This document shows positions 10,101 to 19,066 of a stretch of DNA of 64,000 nt, in pieces. This DNA is from M55B127 sp034521955 (GTDB lineage Bacteria > Bacillota > Halanaerobiia > Halanaerobiales > M55B127): positions 744,001-808,000 of the forward strand of contig JAXHLT010000003.1 in the NCBI GenBank assembly GCA_034521955.1, written 5' to 3'. The notes under the pieces were generated by a model, which saw only the letters and a list, made by a program, of their open reading frames with translations, made no database searches and was not told where the DNA came from. The translations under genes and the position numbers were made by a program. How positions within the stretch are numbered: position 1 is the first letter of the stretch; each line of letters starts with the position of its first letter.

Positions 10101-10676
10101 CTTTATTCTCTGTAAGTTAGAATTTGTATTTTCAAGCCTTTTTAGAGCATCCTTTTTTCTTGATTTGTGTTTGCTGATACCGGCTGCTTCTTCAAATAAC
10201 TCTCTTAGGTTTTCAGGTTTAGAATTAATTATTTGTGTAATTTTACCCTGACTAACTATTGAATAGGAATTATTACCTAAACCTGTATCCATAAGTAGTT
10301 CATTTACATCTTTTAGTCTACACTTGCTATCATTTATCAAATAATCACTCTGACCGTCATTTGTTACTTCTCTGGATATCTTTACTTCATCAGTCTCAAT
10401 ATCTAATATACGTTCAGAGTTATCTAAAAACAGTGATACTTCAGCAGATGAAGCTGCTGGTAGTTTTTGACTACCGGCAAATATCACATCGGCCATCTCT
10501 GAACCCCTTAAGTTTTTAGCACTTTGTTCTCCTAATACCCAGCGGACAGCATCTACTACATTACTTTTTCCACTACCATTAGGTCCAACAATGGCTGTTA
10601 TTGGAATATTAAATTTAAAGTTTATTGTGTTTGCAAATGATTTAAATCCTTTTATTTTTACTTTTTTTAAAAACAA
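7119..10676 (-). CDS. smc: Chromosome segregation ATPase SMC
   Basis: Condensin core protein that works with ScpA and ScpB, both encoded in this window. The N-terminal ABC half has GPNGSGKSNV (Walker A, 31-40). Long coiled coils flank a hinge at roughly residues 500-670. The C-terminal half has LLSGGERALTAIAL (ABC signature) and YILDEIDAPLDD (Walker B). The length of 1185 is normal. The start is TTG at 10676 with GAGGTG 7 nt upstream. It is transcribed toward ftsY. Confidence 0.98.
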   Translation of the reverse strand: MFLKKVKIKGFKSFANTINFKFNIPITAIVGPNGSGKSNVVDAVRWVLGEQSAKNLRGSEMADVIFAGSQKLPAASSAEVSLFLDNSERILDIETDEVKISREVTNDGQSDYLINDSKCRLKDVNELLMDTGLGNNSYSIVSQGKITQIINSKPENLRELFEEAAGISKHKSRKKDALKRLENTNSNLQRIKDLVWELEKQFEKLTKEAKKAKKYKNLKSELKGIEINLLLDQYQELSVRIDELENKKSSLENIINKKETTAENKKEKLHIKKEELRDLEVKYDDKKDEFYQLKTKNEEVKNRINIIKERKKNLVREKENLSEEIMKLKEEYNNNETTVDNLDIKLEDQEKKLNLLAEKKDSIEKDYNSRVEKLKELRSKLNNYRENLIEENVDINQLKRDFDKLKEKIKYRQRALTDFQDQKEQILTKKAHINNKIDLNEKEHKKTLQELEKTKNEYQDLEQKLDGYQNKYDQLETEYEKVQDDLYQKKSRMEFIKELKKDYSGFYKGVKSILKRSDKFSEMYGAVAQLIDVKKEFETAVDTTLGNKLQNVVVKDDSTAQNCINYLKENNKGRATFLPIESIKNYGKINTSDFNNVDGFLGLACDFVDYKKDYKDVMESLLGNTIITSDLDSAIKISNIINKKHKIVTKDGDVIYPGGSLSGGSKNKKKNDLLSRDREIKELKAEINKLNDKIDQIVKDGLDIKEEINNLKEKEESLKNKTQQLKLKAENFQEKMQELQLEHEDTVKNLKNIEDKIDSENESLKELNKEKENLNGIFENNSQDFDEEKNIIKDKQDEIDKLNDKIESIREDLTNIRVEYATEQEKHKNLKKEIENLKESLKDNQILREEKTKRIDEIDQETNSLTERKEKFIAQKQEFENEIIQREENLKKLNKKLTEVRETHDKLEEEVELLNTELNNKKDKLHEINIEYTRKSDKVESIVNRLHNEYEFDVENDEYENREEVENKKEVENKVNELRNEISKLGNVNTGAIEEYEELKERLDYLHEQQDDLNSAKDSIANIIERIDETMMDKFKTSFYQIKEEFEELFVELFNGGKAELNLVDEDALLETGVEIIAQPPGKKLKKLTLLSGGERALTAIALVFALLKVNPSPFYILDEIDAPLDDVNVVRFSNFLREYTDFAQFIVVTHRKHMMTSVDNIYGLTMTNRGVTELVSLNLKEQIQ

Positions 10677-10710
10677 ATATATTCACCTCGTCAACATTTA
10701 CTTTATCTAC

Positions 10711-10741
10711 AAGAAAAAACCTATCCCATACTTAGGATAGG
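10711..10741 (-). terminator. Intrinsic terminator after spoVS
   Basis: Perfect 7-bp stem CCTATCC (10720-10726) / GGATAGG (10735-10741), followed on the minus strand by TTTTTTCTT. It ends the rluB-spoVS transcript before smc. Confidence 0.88.
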
Positions 10742-10775
10742 CCCAGAGTCATTATAGTTAAATAAATATGTATTT

Positions 10776-11042
10776 TTATTGTCTTCTGGGTGAAACAGTG
10801 AACTTAATTGCTGTTCTAACCTCATCGTCAACATCTATTTCAATAAATTCAGGTATCATAATTAAGTCTATTCCCAAAGGTGCTACATATCCTCTGGAAA
10901 TTGCAATAGCCTTAACCGTTTGATTAATTGCTCCAGCTCCTATCGCCTGTAATTCAACCTTACCTTCATCTTTAACCACTGCAGCGATTGCTCCTGCTAC
11001 AGATTTAGGATCAGATGTACCTGAAACTTTTAATGTTTCCAT
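10776..11042 (-). CDS. spoVS: Stage V sporulation protein S
   Basis: Alba-like small protein of 88 residues, very conserved from sporulating Firmicutes to Thermus. In Bacillus it affects sporulation and septation. METLKVSGTSDPKSVAGAIA and the central GAGAINQTVKAIAISRGYVA match the family closely. Its presence does not by itself prove sporulation, since many non-sporulating anaerobes keep it. It is followed by a strong terminator. Confidence 0.95.
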   Translation of the reverse strand: METLKVSGTSDPKSVAGAIAAVVKDEGKVELQAIGAGAINQTVKAIAISRGYVAPLGIDLIMIPEFIEIDVDDEVRTAIKFTVSPRRQ

Positions 11043-11076
11043 ATGATCTCCCCCTTGTTTTATACTACATAGGTTA

Positions 11077-11790
11077 TTATAATAACCTTGATAGATCTTG
11101 TAGTTCCTTTTTACCGATCGGCTTGTATTCTGTAAGTCTTAAACTTCCTAAAGTAATATTGCCAATTCTCACTCTTTTTAAGCTCACCACATTGTGTCCT
11201 AACTTTTCAAACATCCTTCTGATCTGTCGGTTCATTCCTTCGTGAATTATAACTTTATAGGTTGTGTTTTTACTATCTTCATTTATCTTATAAATTTTGG
11301 CAGGAGAAGTTTTTCCTTCTTGTAACTTTATCCCCTGTCTGAAATTATTTAAATTATTTGAATCTAACTTACCGTTAACTACAACCTCATACTCTTTTTC
11401 TAATTCGTGGGAAGGATGAGTGATCTTATAAGTTAAATCACCGTCATTTGTAAGGATAAGCAAACCACTGCTATCCATATCTAACCTACCGACTGGATAT
11501 ATCCTTTGATTAATATCACCAATCAAGTCTAATATAGTATTTCTTCCTTGGGGGTCATCAACAGTTGTTACATAATTAGTTGGTTTATACAATTTATAGT
11601 ATACCTTTTTTTCTTTGGAAATCTTTTTTTCGTCTACTTCTATTACATCATTTTGGGGATCAACCTTAGTTCCCATTTCTGTAACTGTTTCTCCATTTAC
11701 CTTCACTCGACCAGCTGCAATAATCTCCTCAGATTTTCTGCGAGAAGCCACTCCAGCATGAGCCATTACCTTTTGAAGGCGTTCCATCAA
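11077..11790 (-). CDS. rluB: 23S rRNA pseudouridine synthase, RluB family
   Basis: The N-terminal S4 RNA-binding domain (RLQKVMAHAGVASRRKSEE) is followed by the RsuA/RluB catalytic domain. GRLDMDSSGLLILTNDG contains the catalytic Asp (residue 104), and EGMNRQIRRMFEKLGH is the other family motif. The length is 237. It follows scpB, the usual scpA-scpB-rluB order. The target is probably 23S rRNA position 2605 (E. coli numbering), by family. Confidence 0.93.
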   Translation of the reverse strand: MMERLQKVMAHAGVASRRKSEEIIAAGRVKVNGETVTEMGTKVDPQNDVIEVDEKKISKEKKVYYKLYKPTNYVTTVDDPQGRNTILDLIGDINQRIYPVGRLDMDSSGLLILTNDGDLTYKITHPSHELEKEYEVVVNGKLDSNNLNNFRQGIKLQEGKTSPAKIYKINEDSKNTTYKVIIHEGMNRQIRRMFEKLGHNVVSLKRVRIGNITLGSLRLTEYKPIGKKELQDLSRLL

Positions 11791-11844
11791 AAAGACATCC
11801 TTTCTCTATTTATAATATTCTTTAAAAATTGAAATATTCCTTTT

Positions 11845-12381
11845 TTAATCTTCATCAAAAACACTCTTGTAGTCTATGTCCTCTATTTTAGGCAGATCAT
11901 CTATATCATCTAAGTCAAATTTCTGTAAAAAGATCGTTGTTGTTCCATAGATTATTGGATTACCAATCGATTCTTTTCTACCCTTTTCTTCAATTAGATC
12001 ATACTTTTCTAAAGTCGAAAGTGTCCTTTCTACATTAACACCTCTAATAGATTCTACCTCTCTTCTTGTAATCGGCTGTTCATATGCTATTATTGCAAGA
12101 GTCTCTAAGGCAGCAGAACTTAATTTTTTATGTTTTGAAACATTCATATAATCTAAGATTAAATCACCATAGTCTTTTTTGGTTTCAAATACATAATGAT
12201 CATTATAACTATTAAATTCAAAACCATGGCTCTCTTTTTGATATTCATTTTTTATTTCTTCTAAAATGGGTCTTATCTCAGATATTTTCATATCCAATAC
12301 CCTAGACAGTTTATCAATTCCCACCGGTTTCTCTGCTACAAACACCAATGCTTCTATTTTAGCTATTCCTTCATTTTCCAT
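11845..12381 (-). CDS. scpB: Segregation and condensation protein B
   Basis: Winged-helix partner of SMC and ScpA. The product has 178 residues with the conserved LSSAALETLAIIAYEQPITR segment and a second winged helix (REVESIRGVNVERTLSTLEK). It lies 13 nt after scpA. Confidence 0.96.
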   Translation of the reverse strand: MENEGIAKIEALVFVAEKPVGIDKLSRVLDMKISEIRPILEEIKNEYQKESHGFEFNSYNDHYVFETKKDYGDLILDYMNVSKHKKLSSAALETLAIIAYEQPITRREVESIRGVNVERTLSTLEKYDLIEEKGRKESIGNPIIYGTTTIFLQKFDLDDIDDLPKIEDIDYKSVFDED

Positions 12382-12394
12382 TATATCACCTGCT

Positions 12395-13114
12395 CTATGC
12401 TAATGAAACCTCAATTGGTGAAAAAAGGTCATCCTGCAGTACCTTAACCTTATTTAGTTTCATTAGCTCTAATATGCTTAAAAAAGTAACAACTATCTCC
12501 ATTATATTTTCATGATCATTTATTAGTTTAAAGAAACTAATCTGTTTATAATGACTTAGCTTATTTAAAACATCATTAATCTTTTTTTCAATCTTTATTT
12601 TTTCTATGATAATATGCTCTACTTCCTCAATATCATCATCTTCTAGATCATTGTCAGAATAAAGTGCCTTTAAATACATCTCTTTAAAGTCTTTTAAATT
12701 AATATCTATAACTACCTCTTCTTCAAAGTTGCGGTACTTTTCTAAATTACTACTGTTTTCAAAGGTATCTCTTTTAGTTTCAAACTCATCTGCTAGTACA
12801 AACGAAAGTTCTTTATACAGTTGATATTTTTTTAATCTCTCAACAAGACTTTCTTCTTCCTCTTCATCTTCATCATCAACTTTAGGCAGTAGATACTTTG
12901 CTTTAATTTCAATTAACTCTGCAGCTATTACTAAAAACTCACTGGTAAACTCTAAATCCATAATATTTTGATCTATATAGTCTAAATATTCACCGGTAAT
13001 TTTAGCAAGTGAAATCTCACTGATCTCTATTTTATTTTTCTTAACTAACTGGTATAAAAGTTCCAGAGGACCCTGGAATGCATCCAGTTTTACTTCATAA
13101 TCCATAGTTTTCAC
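12395..13114 (-). CDS. scpA: Segregation and condensation protein A
   Basis: Kleisin that bridges the SMC heads. The product has 239 residues. The N-terminal FQGPLELLYQLVKKNKIEI and the next helix (FLVIAAELIEIKAKYLLP) are the family hallmarks. An acidic linker (DDEDEEEEES) precedes the C-terminal winged helix. It is cotranscribed with scpB and rluB. Confidence 0.96.
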   Translation of the reverse strand: MKTMDYEVKLDAFQGPLELLYQLVKKNKIEISEISLAKITGEYLDYIDQNIMDLEFTSEFLVIAAELIEIKAKYLLPKVDDEDEEEEESLVERLKKYQLYKELSFVLADEFETKRDTFENSSNLEKYRNFEEEVVIDINLKDFKEMYLKALYSDNDLEDDDIEEVEHIIIEKIKIEKKINDVLNKLSHYKQISFFKLINDHENIMEIVVTFLSILELMKLNKVKVLQDDLFSPIEVSLA

Positions 13115-13124
13115 CCTGCTAACT

Positions 13125-13766
13125 TTATATTAATACCCCTAAAAAGAAGTTCACAAAGGGGCTAATCATACTCCATAGAATACCTGTATATGCTAAAATT
13201 AAAAGAATTACCATTCCAATCGGACCCTGTAATTTATTTAAATACTTTTCTAAATTACGAGGGAGTATTCCTCTAAGAATATTTGAACCGTCTAAAGGAG
13301 GAATCGGTAGTAGGTTAAAAAAGCCTAAACTTAGGTTAACCATAACTGCTAACAGTAAAAATCTTAATAATACATACTGTAGATCACTAACCTGAACACC
13401 AATTGATCCAACTGATGATACACTTGAAAAAAAGATCACTGTTCTAAATATTAGAGCAAAAAATATTGCCATAATTAGGTTTGAACCTGGACCAGCTATT
13501 CCCACTAACATTAAGCCCTTTCTTGGATTCTTATAGTAACGAGGGTTAATTGGTACAGGTTTGGCCCAACCAATTCTTCTGGTTATTAATAGTACTAAAC
13601 TACCCATTAAATCAAGATGTTTAATAGGATTTAAAGTTAATCTTCCATTATCCTTAGGTGTTGGATCTCCTAATAAATATGATACATATCCATGTGAATA
13701 CTCATGTATTGATAGAGATAACAAGAGTACCGGTATTACAAGAATTAATTCCATTATATTAGACAT
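13125..13766 (-). CDS. Site-2 protease family M50 metalloprotease
   Basis: Integral membrane zinc protease of the YwhC/rhomboid-distant M50B type. HEYSH (residues 21-25) is the zinc-binding HExxH in the first membrane segment, and FNLLPIPPLDGS carries the third ligand Asp. There are four or five hydrophobic segments in 213 residues and no PDZ domain. It sits between scpA and the DHH/CBS gene. The substrate is unknown. Confidence 0.9.
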   Translation of the reverse strand: MSNIMELILVIPVLLLSLSIHEYSHGYVSYLLGDPTPKDNGRLTLNPIKHLDLMGSLVLLITRRIGWAKPVPINPRYYKNPRKGLMLVGIAGPGSNLIMAIFFALIFRTVIFFSSVSSVGSIGVQVSDLQYVLLRFLLLAVMVNLSLGFFNLLPIPPLDGSNILRGILPRNLEKYLNKLQGPIGMVILLILAYTGILWSMISPFVNFFLGVLI

Positions 13767-13769
13767 CTT

Positions 13770-16376
13770 TTACTTCCTTTCCAATCTATCTTTAATTTTA
13801 TCTGCATGTTCTAGTTGTTTTTCTTTAGTTACTAATTTTCCTTTAAGGACCTCTTTTTTAACATCTTTTAAAGCTTCACTTATAATAGGCCCTTCTTTAT
13901 ATCCTATTTTAAGTAAATCATTTCCGCTAATTTTAATTTCAACATCTGACATTTTTTCTAGATAAAAATATATCTGTTCTTTTAAGTTTTTATCATCATA
14001 TTCTGCTAATAAAAGAATTAATTTTTCATTACTTAATACTTTTAATTGAATGTATAAATCCACCTTACCATTATTATTTGTTATTTTTTCTATATTATAA
14101 TCTCTTGGGTTAAATAAGATAATCTCTTTTGCTTTATAACTTAAAGACCAATCTTCTATTACAGAACGCGGTATTTTAGAAAATATTAAGGAAAAATATA
14201 CTGTCCATTTCTTAACATTATAATTATTATCTTTAAAATATGCAAGATGTTCATTTGCTCTCTGCCATTTTTTTTCAATATCTTTAGGAATTTTATAATC
14301 ATTATATAATAGCCTTAAAAAGGGGATTTCTTTTAATAAGTTAATAAATTTAAGATCAGGGTTTACTTCAAATAACAGTCTCAATTCTTTATAAACCCTT
14401 GAAAAGCTAACATCTGAAAGCCTGCTTAATCTTATTGATTCCTGCATCAATGCTTTTGTTTCATCTTCAATATCTAAATTAAGCTGTAATACTAATCTAA
14501 TACCTCTTATGATACGTGTTGGATCATCTAAAAAGCTGTAACGATGCAGCACCTTTAATATTCTTTTTTTAACATCTTCCCTGGCTTTAAAAAAGTCATA
14601 TAAATAACCATATTCTGAAGGATGTAAAGCAACTGCAAGCGCATTTATTGTAAAGTCTCTTCTAAATAGATCATCAAATATATCTGCCTTTTTAACCTTA
14701 GGTAGTGCTCCAGGATGTGTGTATAGTTCATTTCTAGATACCGCAAAATCTAAATCCAGTCGGTTATCAATAACCATATTACCGGTTTTAAACTTATCGT
14801 TGTACTTATAACTAACCTCATATTGACGGGCTATTTCTTTTATTAACTTCTCTATACTGCCATCTACAACAAAATCAAAATCAACATTTTCTCGATTCAG
14901 CAGTAAATCTCTTACCATTCCACCAACTAAAAAGATCCTGCAGTCGTTTTCTTGAGCAATCTTGCCTATGTTTTTAAATAATTTTTTTATACTATTAGAT
15001 AACTTATCTAACTGCTCTGATACTTTTATTTTTTCAGGAGTAATAGAAACTAATGAGCTTACAAATCGATTTTGATTTTGACTTTCGGTTTCCTTTTCAT
15101 AGTACTGATTTAAAATGTCTCTTCTGGTTATAATACCAATAACATTTTCATTATTATCTATTACCGGTAGTCTACCAATATCATGTTTAACCATCTTTTC
15201 CTGAGCCTGGTGTATTGTATCAAGAGGCTTTATATAAATCAACTTTTTTGTCATATATCCCTTTACAGGAACCCGATTTATATCATTGGTTTCATTTAAT
15301 CTTCTTAAATCACGGGTTGTAAAGATACCCTTTACTTCTTGATTATCATTTGCTAAAAGTACACCTGTTATATTTTTTTCTTCCATTATTTCTTTTACCT
15401 TGATTACCTTAAGGTCTTGACTTAGTTTAAGGGGAGTTTGCATAACATCTTTAACTTTTACAGCAAACTTTATTTTATCTCTAATAGCTGTTTCCAATCT
15501 ATTTCTAGCAATCTCAAGATCGGTCTTTATAGAAACAGAACCTGCTCCTGAATGACCCCCTCCTCCAAGTTCGGTAAAGATTTCTTCTAAATCAACATTT
15601 TCATCACTACTTCTACCAATTATTATTACTTTGCCTTCCATTTCTACTAAAATAAAAACAACAGAAAGCTGGTATAATATCTTGATTTTTTCTACAACAT
15701 TGTTTAATCCGGTTACATAACGAGGATATTTCAAGGTAAACATTGTAATACTTTTATCTTTTATCTGAATATCTTTTCTGTGTTGAATTAAAAGATCAAA
15801 TACCTTTTTTTGGTTTTTATCAAGGGTTTCTAAAAGATATTCATTAATTACTTTTTTGTTTGCCCCCATATCTAATAGATAGGCAAAAGCAATCAGATCT
15901 TCTGATTCTGTATTTAAATGCATGAAGTTTCCCGTGTCTGCTGATATACCTAATGCAAACAAGGTTGCTTCTGAACGATTCAACTTAATATTTTCTCTTT
16001 TTAACTTATTTACTATTATTGATGTGGCAGAGCCTACATTTTCAGATAAGTCGATATCGATCCAATCCATTTTCTGATGGGGGTGATGATCATAGACAAT
16101 TACTTCAACTTGATCCCAGTTAATTAGTTCTATAAATCTACCTAATCTGTCATGTTCATGGGTATCAATAACAATTACTCTCTTAATATCAGTATAATCA
16201 ACTTCATCATATCTAGATATATCAAACTCATCTTTATACAAAGCTAAAAACCTCTGAGCTAAGGTTGTGAGGTTTTCAGAAATTACAACTTTGGAATCAG
16301 TATACAGTTTAGAAGCAGCTACAATACCTGCTAATCCATCTATATCTGTATTTTCATGTGATATAATTAAATCCAT
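13770..16376 (-). CDS. DHH-CBS-tRNA nucleotidyltransferase fusion
   Basis: Multidomain 868-residue protein. A DHH phosphoesterase domain is N-terminal (HENTDIDG at 7-14, YDHHPH at 95-100), followed by a DHHA1 motif (GGGGHSGAG, 271-279) and two CBS domains (about 308-365 and 372-428). A class II poly(A)/CCA-type nucleotidyltransferase follows (LVGGMVRD at 483-490, metal ligands in VDFDFVV about 499-501, then RRDFTINALAV). The family is thought to add A or CCA to tRNA 3' ends; the DHH part could act as an exonuclease or nanoRNase and the CBS pair may sense adenine nucleotides. This combination is known from several thermophilic and anaerobic bacteria. The canonical first DHH motif is altered (HENTDIDG). 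Confidence 0.88.
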   Translation of the reverse strand: MDLIISHENTDIDGLAGIVAASKLYTDSKVVISENLTTLAQRFLALYKDEFDISRYDEVDYTDIKRVIVIDTHEHDRLGRFIELINWDQVEVIVYDHHPHQKMDWIDIDLSENVGSATSIIVNKLKRENIKLNRSEATLFALGISADTGNFMHLNTESEDLIAFAYLLDMGANKKVINEYLLETLDKNQKKVFDLLIQHRKDIQIKDKSITMFTLKYPRYVTGLNNVVEKIKILYQLSVVFILVEMEGKVIIIGRSSDENVDLEEIFTELGGGGHSGAGSVSIKTDLEIARNRLETAIRDKIKFAVKVKDVMQTPLKLSQDLKVIKVKEIMEEKNITGVLLANDNQEVKGIFTTRDLRRLNETNDINRVPVKGYMTKKLIYIKPLDTIHQAQEKMVKHDIGRLPVIDNNENVIGIITRRDILNQYYEKETESQNQNRFVSSLVSITPEKIKVSEQLDKLSNSIKKLFKNIGKIAQENDCRIFLVGGMVRDLLLNRENVDFDFVVDGSIEKLIKEIARQYEVSYKYNDKFKTGNMVIDNRLDLDFAVSRNELYTHPGALPKVKKADIFDDLFRRDFTINALAVALHPSEYGYLYDFFKAREDVKKRILKVLHRYSFLDDPTRIIRGIRLVLQLNLDIEDETKALMQESIRLSRLSDVSFSRVYKELRLLFEVNPDLKFINLLKEIPFLRLLYNDYKIPKDIEKKWQRANEHLAYFKDNNYNVKKWTVYFSLIFSKIPRSVIEDWSLSYKAKEIILFNPRDYNIEKITNNNGKVDLYIQLKVLSNEKLILLLAEYDDKNLKEQIYFYLEKMSDVEIKISGNDLLKIGYKEGPIISEALKDVKKEVLKGKLVTKEKQLEHADKIKDRLERK

Positions 16377-16394
16377 GAAATCATCCCCAATAGT

Positions 16395-17714
16395 TTAATA
16401 GTCTGTTACCTTTTCAAGACATTCATTGTCACAGGCTTGTCTGCCTACTTTAGCCATATCAATCCATTCACCATCTTTTTTAACTTTAACTACATCAGCT
16501 GTAAAGTCATTTTTAGTACCTTCTACTGAGCTGTTAGATAAAAGCCAGCTGCCAACACCATAGATATCAACCGGTACTTGAGATTCTTCAAACTCTTTAA
16601 TTTTTTTAGGTTTAAATCCACCTGTAGCTATAATTTTTACATCTTCACAGTACTTTTTAGCCAACTCTATTTCATCTTGATCTAAATCCCAATCTTTATA
16701 TGCACGATCAATCTCTTTGCGCAGCTTAAACACAAGACGAGCATTAACACCGTTATCTAATTTCTTATCCCCTAATGGTTCAATGCTTTTATCTCTTAGG
16801 CTTGATGAATTATCAGGACGTACTCCAAATAATTTATACTTGTCTGCTTCATTGGAATTACCATTATCTTTTAGTTCAACATACTTATCATACATTGCTT
16901 TAAGTAATTCTAAAGTTGTATTTACACAGTCATTATCAAAATCAACTAAAGCAATCCTGTTTACATCATGGGGCATAAGTCTTGAAAACTGCAGCATTGC
17001 CTCTGTTGTATCACCTAAAAAGGTGGCAATATAGGAATGGCTGATTGTTCCACCACCTTTACCACCCCACCAGGCACCTTGTTCATCGGTTGATACATAA
17101 CGATTCATATTTTGTCCATAGTCTTCATTATAGGCATTAACACCTAAAGAATAGGCATAACCATGTAATGCCTGTAGTTTATAGTGAGCAAAACGAGCCG
17201 GGAAAAACAAAACATCTTTTCCATGAGCAGCTTCCATTACCTGATATACATTGGTTGCAATCCGGGAGGCCTCTGTTAATGAACCAATAAGAGGAGTTTC
17301 TAGATGTGCAAAGTCTCTATACCTACCTCTAATTTTTATAATTGGATCAACTCTTGCAGGATTTCCTTTATAATATCCTTTTTGACCATCCTGACAGGCT
17401 AATACTTCCAATTCATCATAGGTATTTACAAACTCACCGTCTTCATTTTTATATCCGGTTGATTTTTTCAAAATAGCTAATGCTTCATCAATTCCACCTA
17501 GGATACAAAACGGTTCTCTACGAGGGAAAATCTGCATTTCTACTTCTATGTTTCCAATATCTTCATCTTTAAGTGTATAACTTTCCTCAGATAAAGTGGT
17601 TAAAATATTGGTAATATTTCTAAAGTATACATCAGAATACCAACCATGGATCATTCTATCTTTATCTATTTGGAATATATCTATTGGTAGTCTGTCACCA
17701 TCAAAAACACTCAT
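16395..17714 (-). CDS. pncB: Nicotinate phosphoribosyltransferase
   Basis: First enzyme of the Preiss-Handler NAD salvage route, joining nicotinate and PRPP. The product has 439 residues. The helix HGKDVLFFPARFAHYK, the phosphate-binding ATGGFKPKKI and the following VDIYGVGSWL are typical of this family. It follows pdp by 28 nt in the nucleoside salvage operon, where phosphorylases yield ribose-1-phosphate and thus feed PRPP. A related quinolinate-type enzyme is a less likely alternative. Confidence 0.9.
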   Translation of the reverse strand: MSVFDGDRLPIDIFQIDKDRMIHGWYSDVYFRNITNILTTLSEESYTLKDEDIGNIEVEMQIFPRREPFCILGGIDEALAILKKSTGYKNEDGEFVNTYDELEVLACQDGQKGYYKGNPARVDPIIKIRGRYRDFAHLETPLIGSLTEASRIATNVYQVMEAAHGKDVLFFPARFAHYKLQALHGYAYSLGVNAYNEDYGQNMNRYVSTDEQGAWWGGKGGGTISHSYIATFLGDTTEAMLQFSRLMPHDVNRIALVDFDNDCVNTTLELLKAMYDKYVELKDNGNSNEADKYKLFGVRPDNSSSLRDKSIEPLGDKKLDNGVNARLVFKLRKEIDRAYKDWDLDQDEIELAKKYCEDVKIIATGGFKPKKIKEFEESQVPVDIYGVGSWLLSNSSVEGTKNDFTADVVKVKKDGEWIDMAKVGRQACDNECLEKVTDY

Positions 17715-17742
17715 TGAGTTTCACTCCTTATATTTTCTAGGC

Positions 17743-19050
17743 TTAATCAACTATTTCATAAATTAGCTCTCTATGTTTAGGAGCTTCATTTTTTATTACA
17801 AAAGACTGATTTAATTTCTCTACGGCCTCTTCAAAGTTCTTATCTTTTTTATTATAGTGTAAGGTTGCTATTTTTTGTCCTTTTTTAACTTTCTCACCGT
17901 ATTTACTATAAACCTTTACACCAACTTCGTTTAAAATCTTATCCCCTTTTTTCTCTCTACCTGCACCAACTAGCATTGCTGCTAAACCAATATCAATAGC
18001 TTTTAGCTGGTTTAGATATCCATCTTTTTTAGCTTTAATCTCATATATATATTCTGATTTTTTAAATTTATCAGGATTATCAAGATAAGTTACATCTCCA
18101 CCTTGTTTTTTGACCAGTTTTTTAAACTGTTCAAATGCTTGACCGTTTTGTAAAAGTTCTTCTAATAGTTCATACCCCTTATTATAGTCTTCAACCTTGC
18201 CTGCTATTTTCAGCATGTTAGCTCCCAATACTAAACAGAGCTCTTCAAGGTCTTTAGGTCCTTTACCCTGAAGAGTTTCAATAGCTTCAATAACCTCTAA
18301 GTTATTACCAACTGCTTGGCCTAATGGTTGTTCCATATCTGTAAGGACAGCTATAGTATCTATATTAAGTTCCTTACCGATATTTACCATTATTTTGGCT
18401 AACTTTCTTGCATCTTCAATTGTTTTCATAAATGCACCTGAACCAACCTTAACATCAAGTACAATACCATCTGCCCCACCCGCAATTTTTTTGCTCATAA
18501 TACTGCTTGCGATCAAAGGGATTGCATCAACAGTTGCTGTAACATCTCTTAAGGAATAAAGCTTTTTATCAGCTGGTGTTAAGTTACCGGTCTGGCCGGC
18601 AATTGCAGCATTGATTTCATTTACATTTTTAATAAAATCATCCATACTTATCTCGGTTTTAAACCCCGGTATTGACTCTAGTTTATCAATAGTGCCTCCG
18701 GTGTGTCCTAAACCTCTACCCGACATCTTTGCAACCGGAATTCCTGCTGCTGCAACTAAAGGTACTAAAACTAATGATGTAGTATCACCAACTCCACCAG
18801 TACTGTGTTTATCTACCTTAGTTCCTTTAATCTTAGATAAATCTATTTGATCTCCTGATTTGGCCATTGCCATTGTTAAATCAGCAGTTTCTCGATCTGA
18901 CATTCCATTAAAATATATTGCCATCGCAAGAGCAGACATCTGATAATCAGGTATACTGCCTTCTGTAAAACCCTTAATTAAAAAGTCAATCTCTTCTTTT
19001 GTAAGTTCACTGTTTTCACGCTTTTTTAATATTAAGTCATATGCTCGCAT
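17743..19050 (-). CDS. pdp: Pyrimidine-nucleoside phosphorylase
   Basis: Splits uridine, thymidine or deoxyuridine with phosphate to base and (deoxy)ribose-1-phosphate. The 435-residue product has the KHSTGGVGDTTSLVLVPLVA phosphate-binding segment and SGRGLGHTGGTIDKLESI, the family signature. It is in an operon with punA, deoB and pncB for nucleoside catabolism. Confidence 0.96.
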   Translation of the reverse strand: MRAYDLILKKRENSELTKEEIDFLIKGFTEGSIPDYQMSALAMAIYFNGMSDRETADLTMAMAKSGDQIDLSKIKGTKVDKHSTGGVGDTTSLVLVPLVAAAGIPVAKMSGRGLGHTGGTIDKLESIPGFKTEISMDDFIKNVNEINAAIAGQTGNLTPADKKLYSLRDVTATVDAIPLIASSIMSKKIAGGADGIVLDVKVGSGAFMKTIEDARKLAKIMVNIGKELNIDTIAVLTDMEQPLGQAVGNNLEVIEAIETLQGKGPKDLEELCLVLGANMLKIAGKVEDYNKGYELLEELLQNGQAFEQFKKLVKKQGGDVTYLDNPDKFKKSEYIYEIKAKKDGYLNQLKAIDIGLAAMLVGAGREKKGDKILNEVGVKVYSKYGEKVKKGQKIATLHYNKKDKNFEEAVEKLNQSFVIKNEAPKHRELIYEIVD

Positions 19051-19066
19051 AAGTTTACCCTCCTGA

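Noticed and set aside
11071..11088. Perfect palindrome AGGTTATTATAATAACCT between rluB and spoVS
   Set aside because: It overlaps the rluB stop codon and lacks a T-tract or a matching -35 element; it could be an operator or chance in AT-rich DNA, so it is not listed as a feature.
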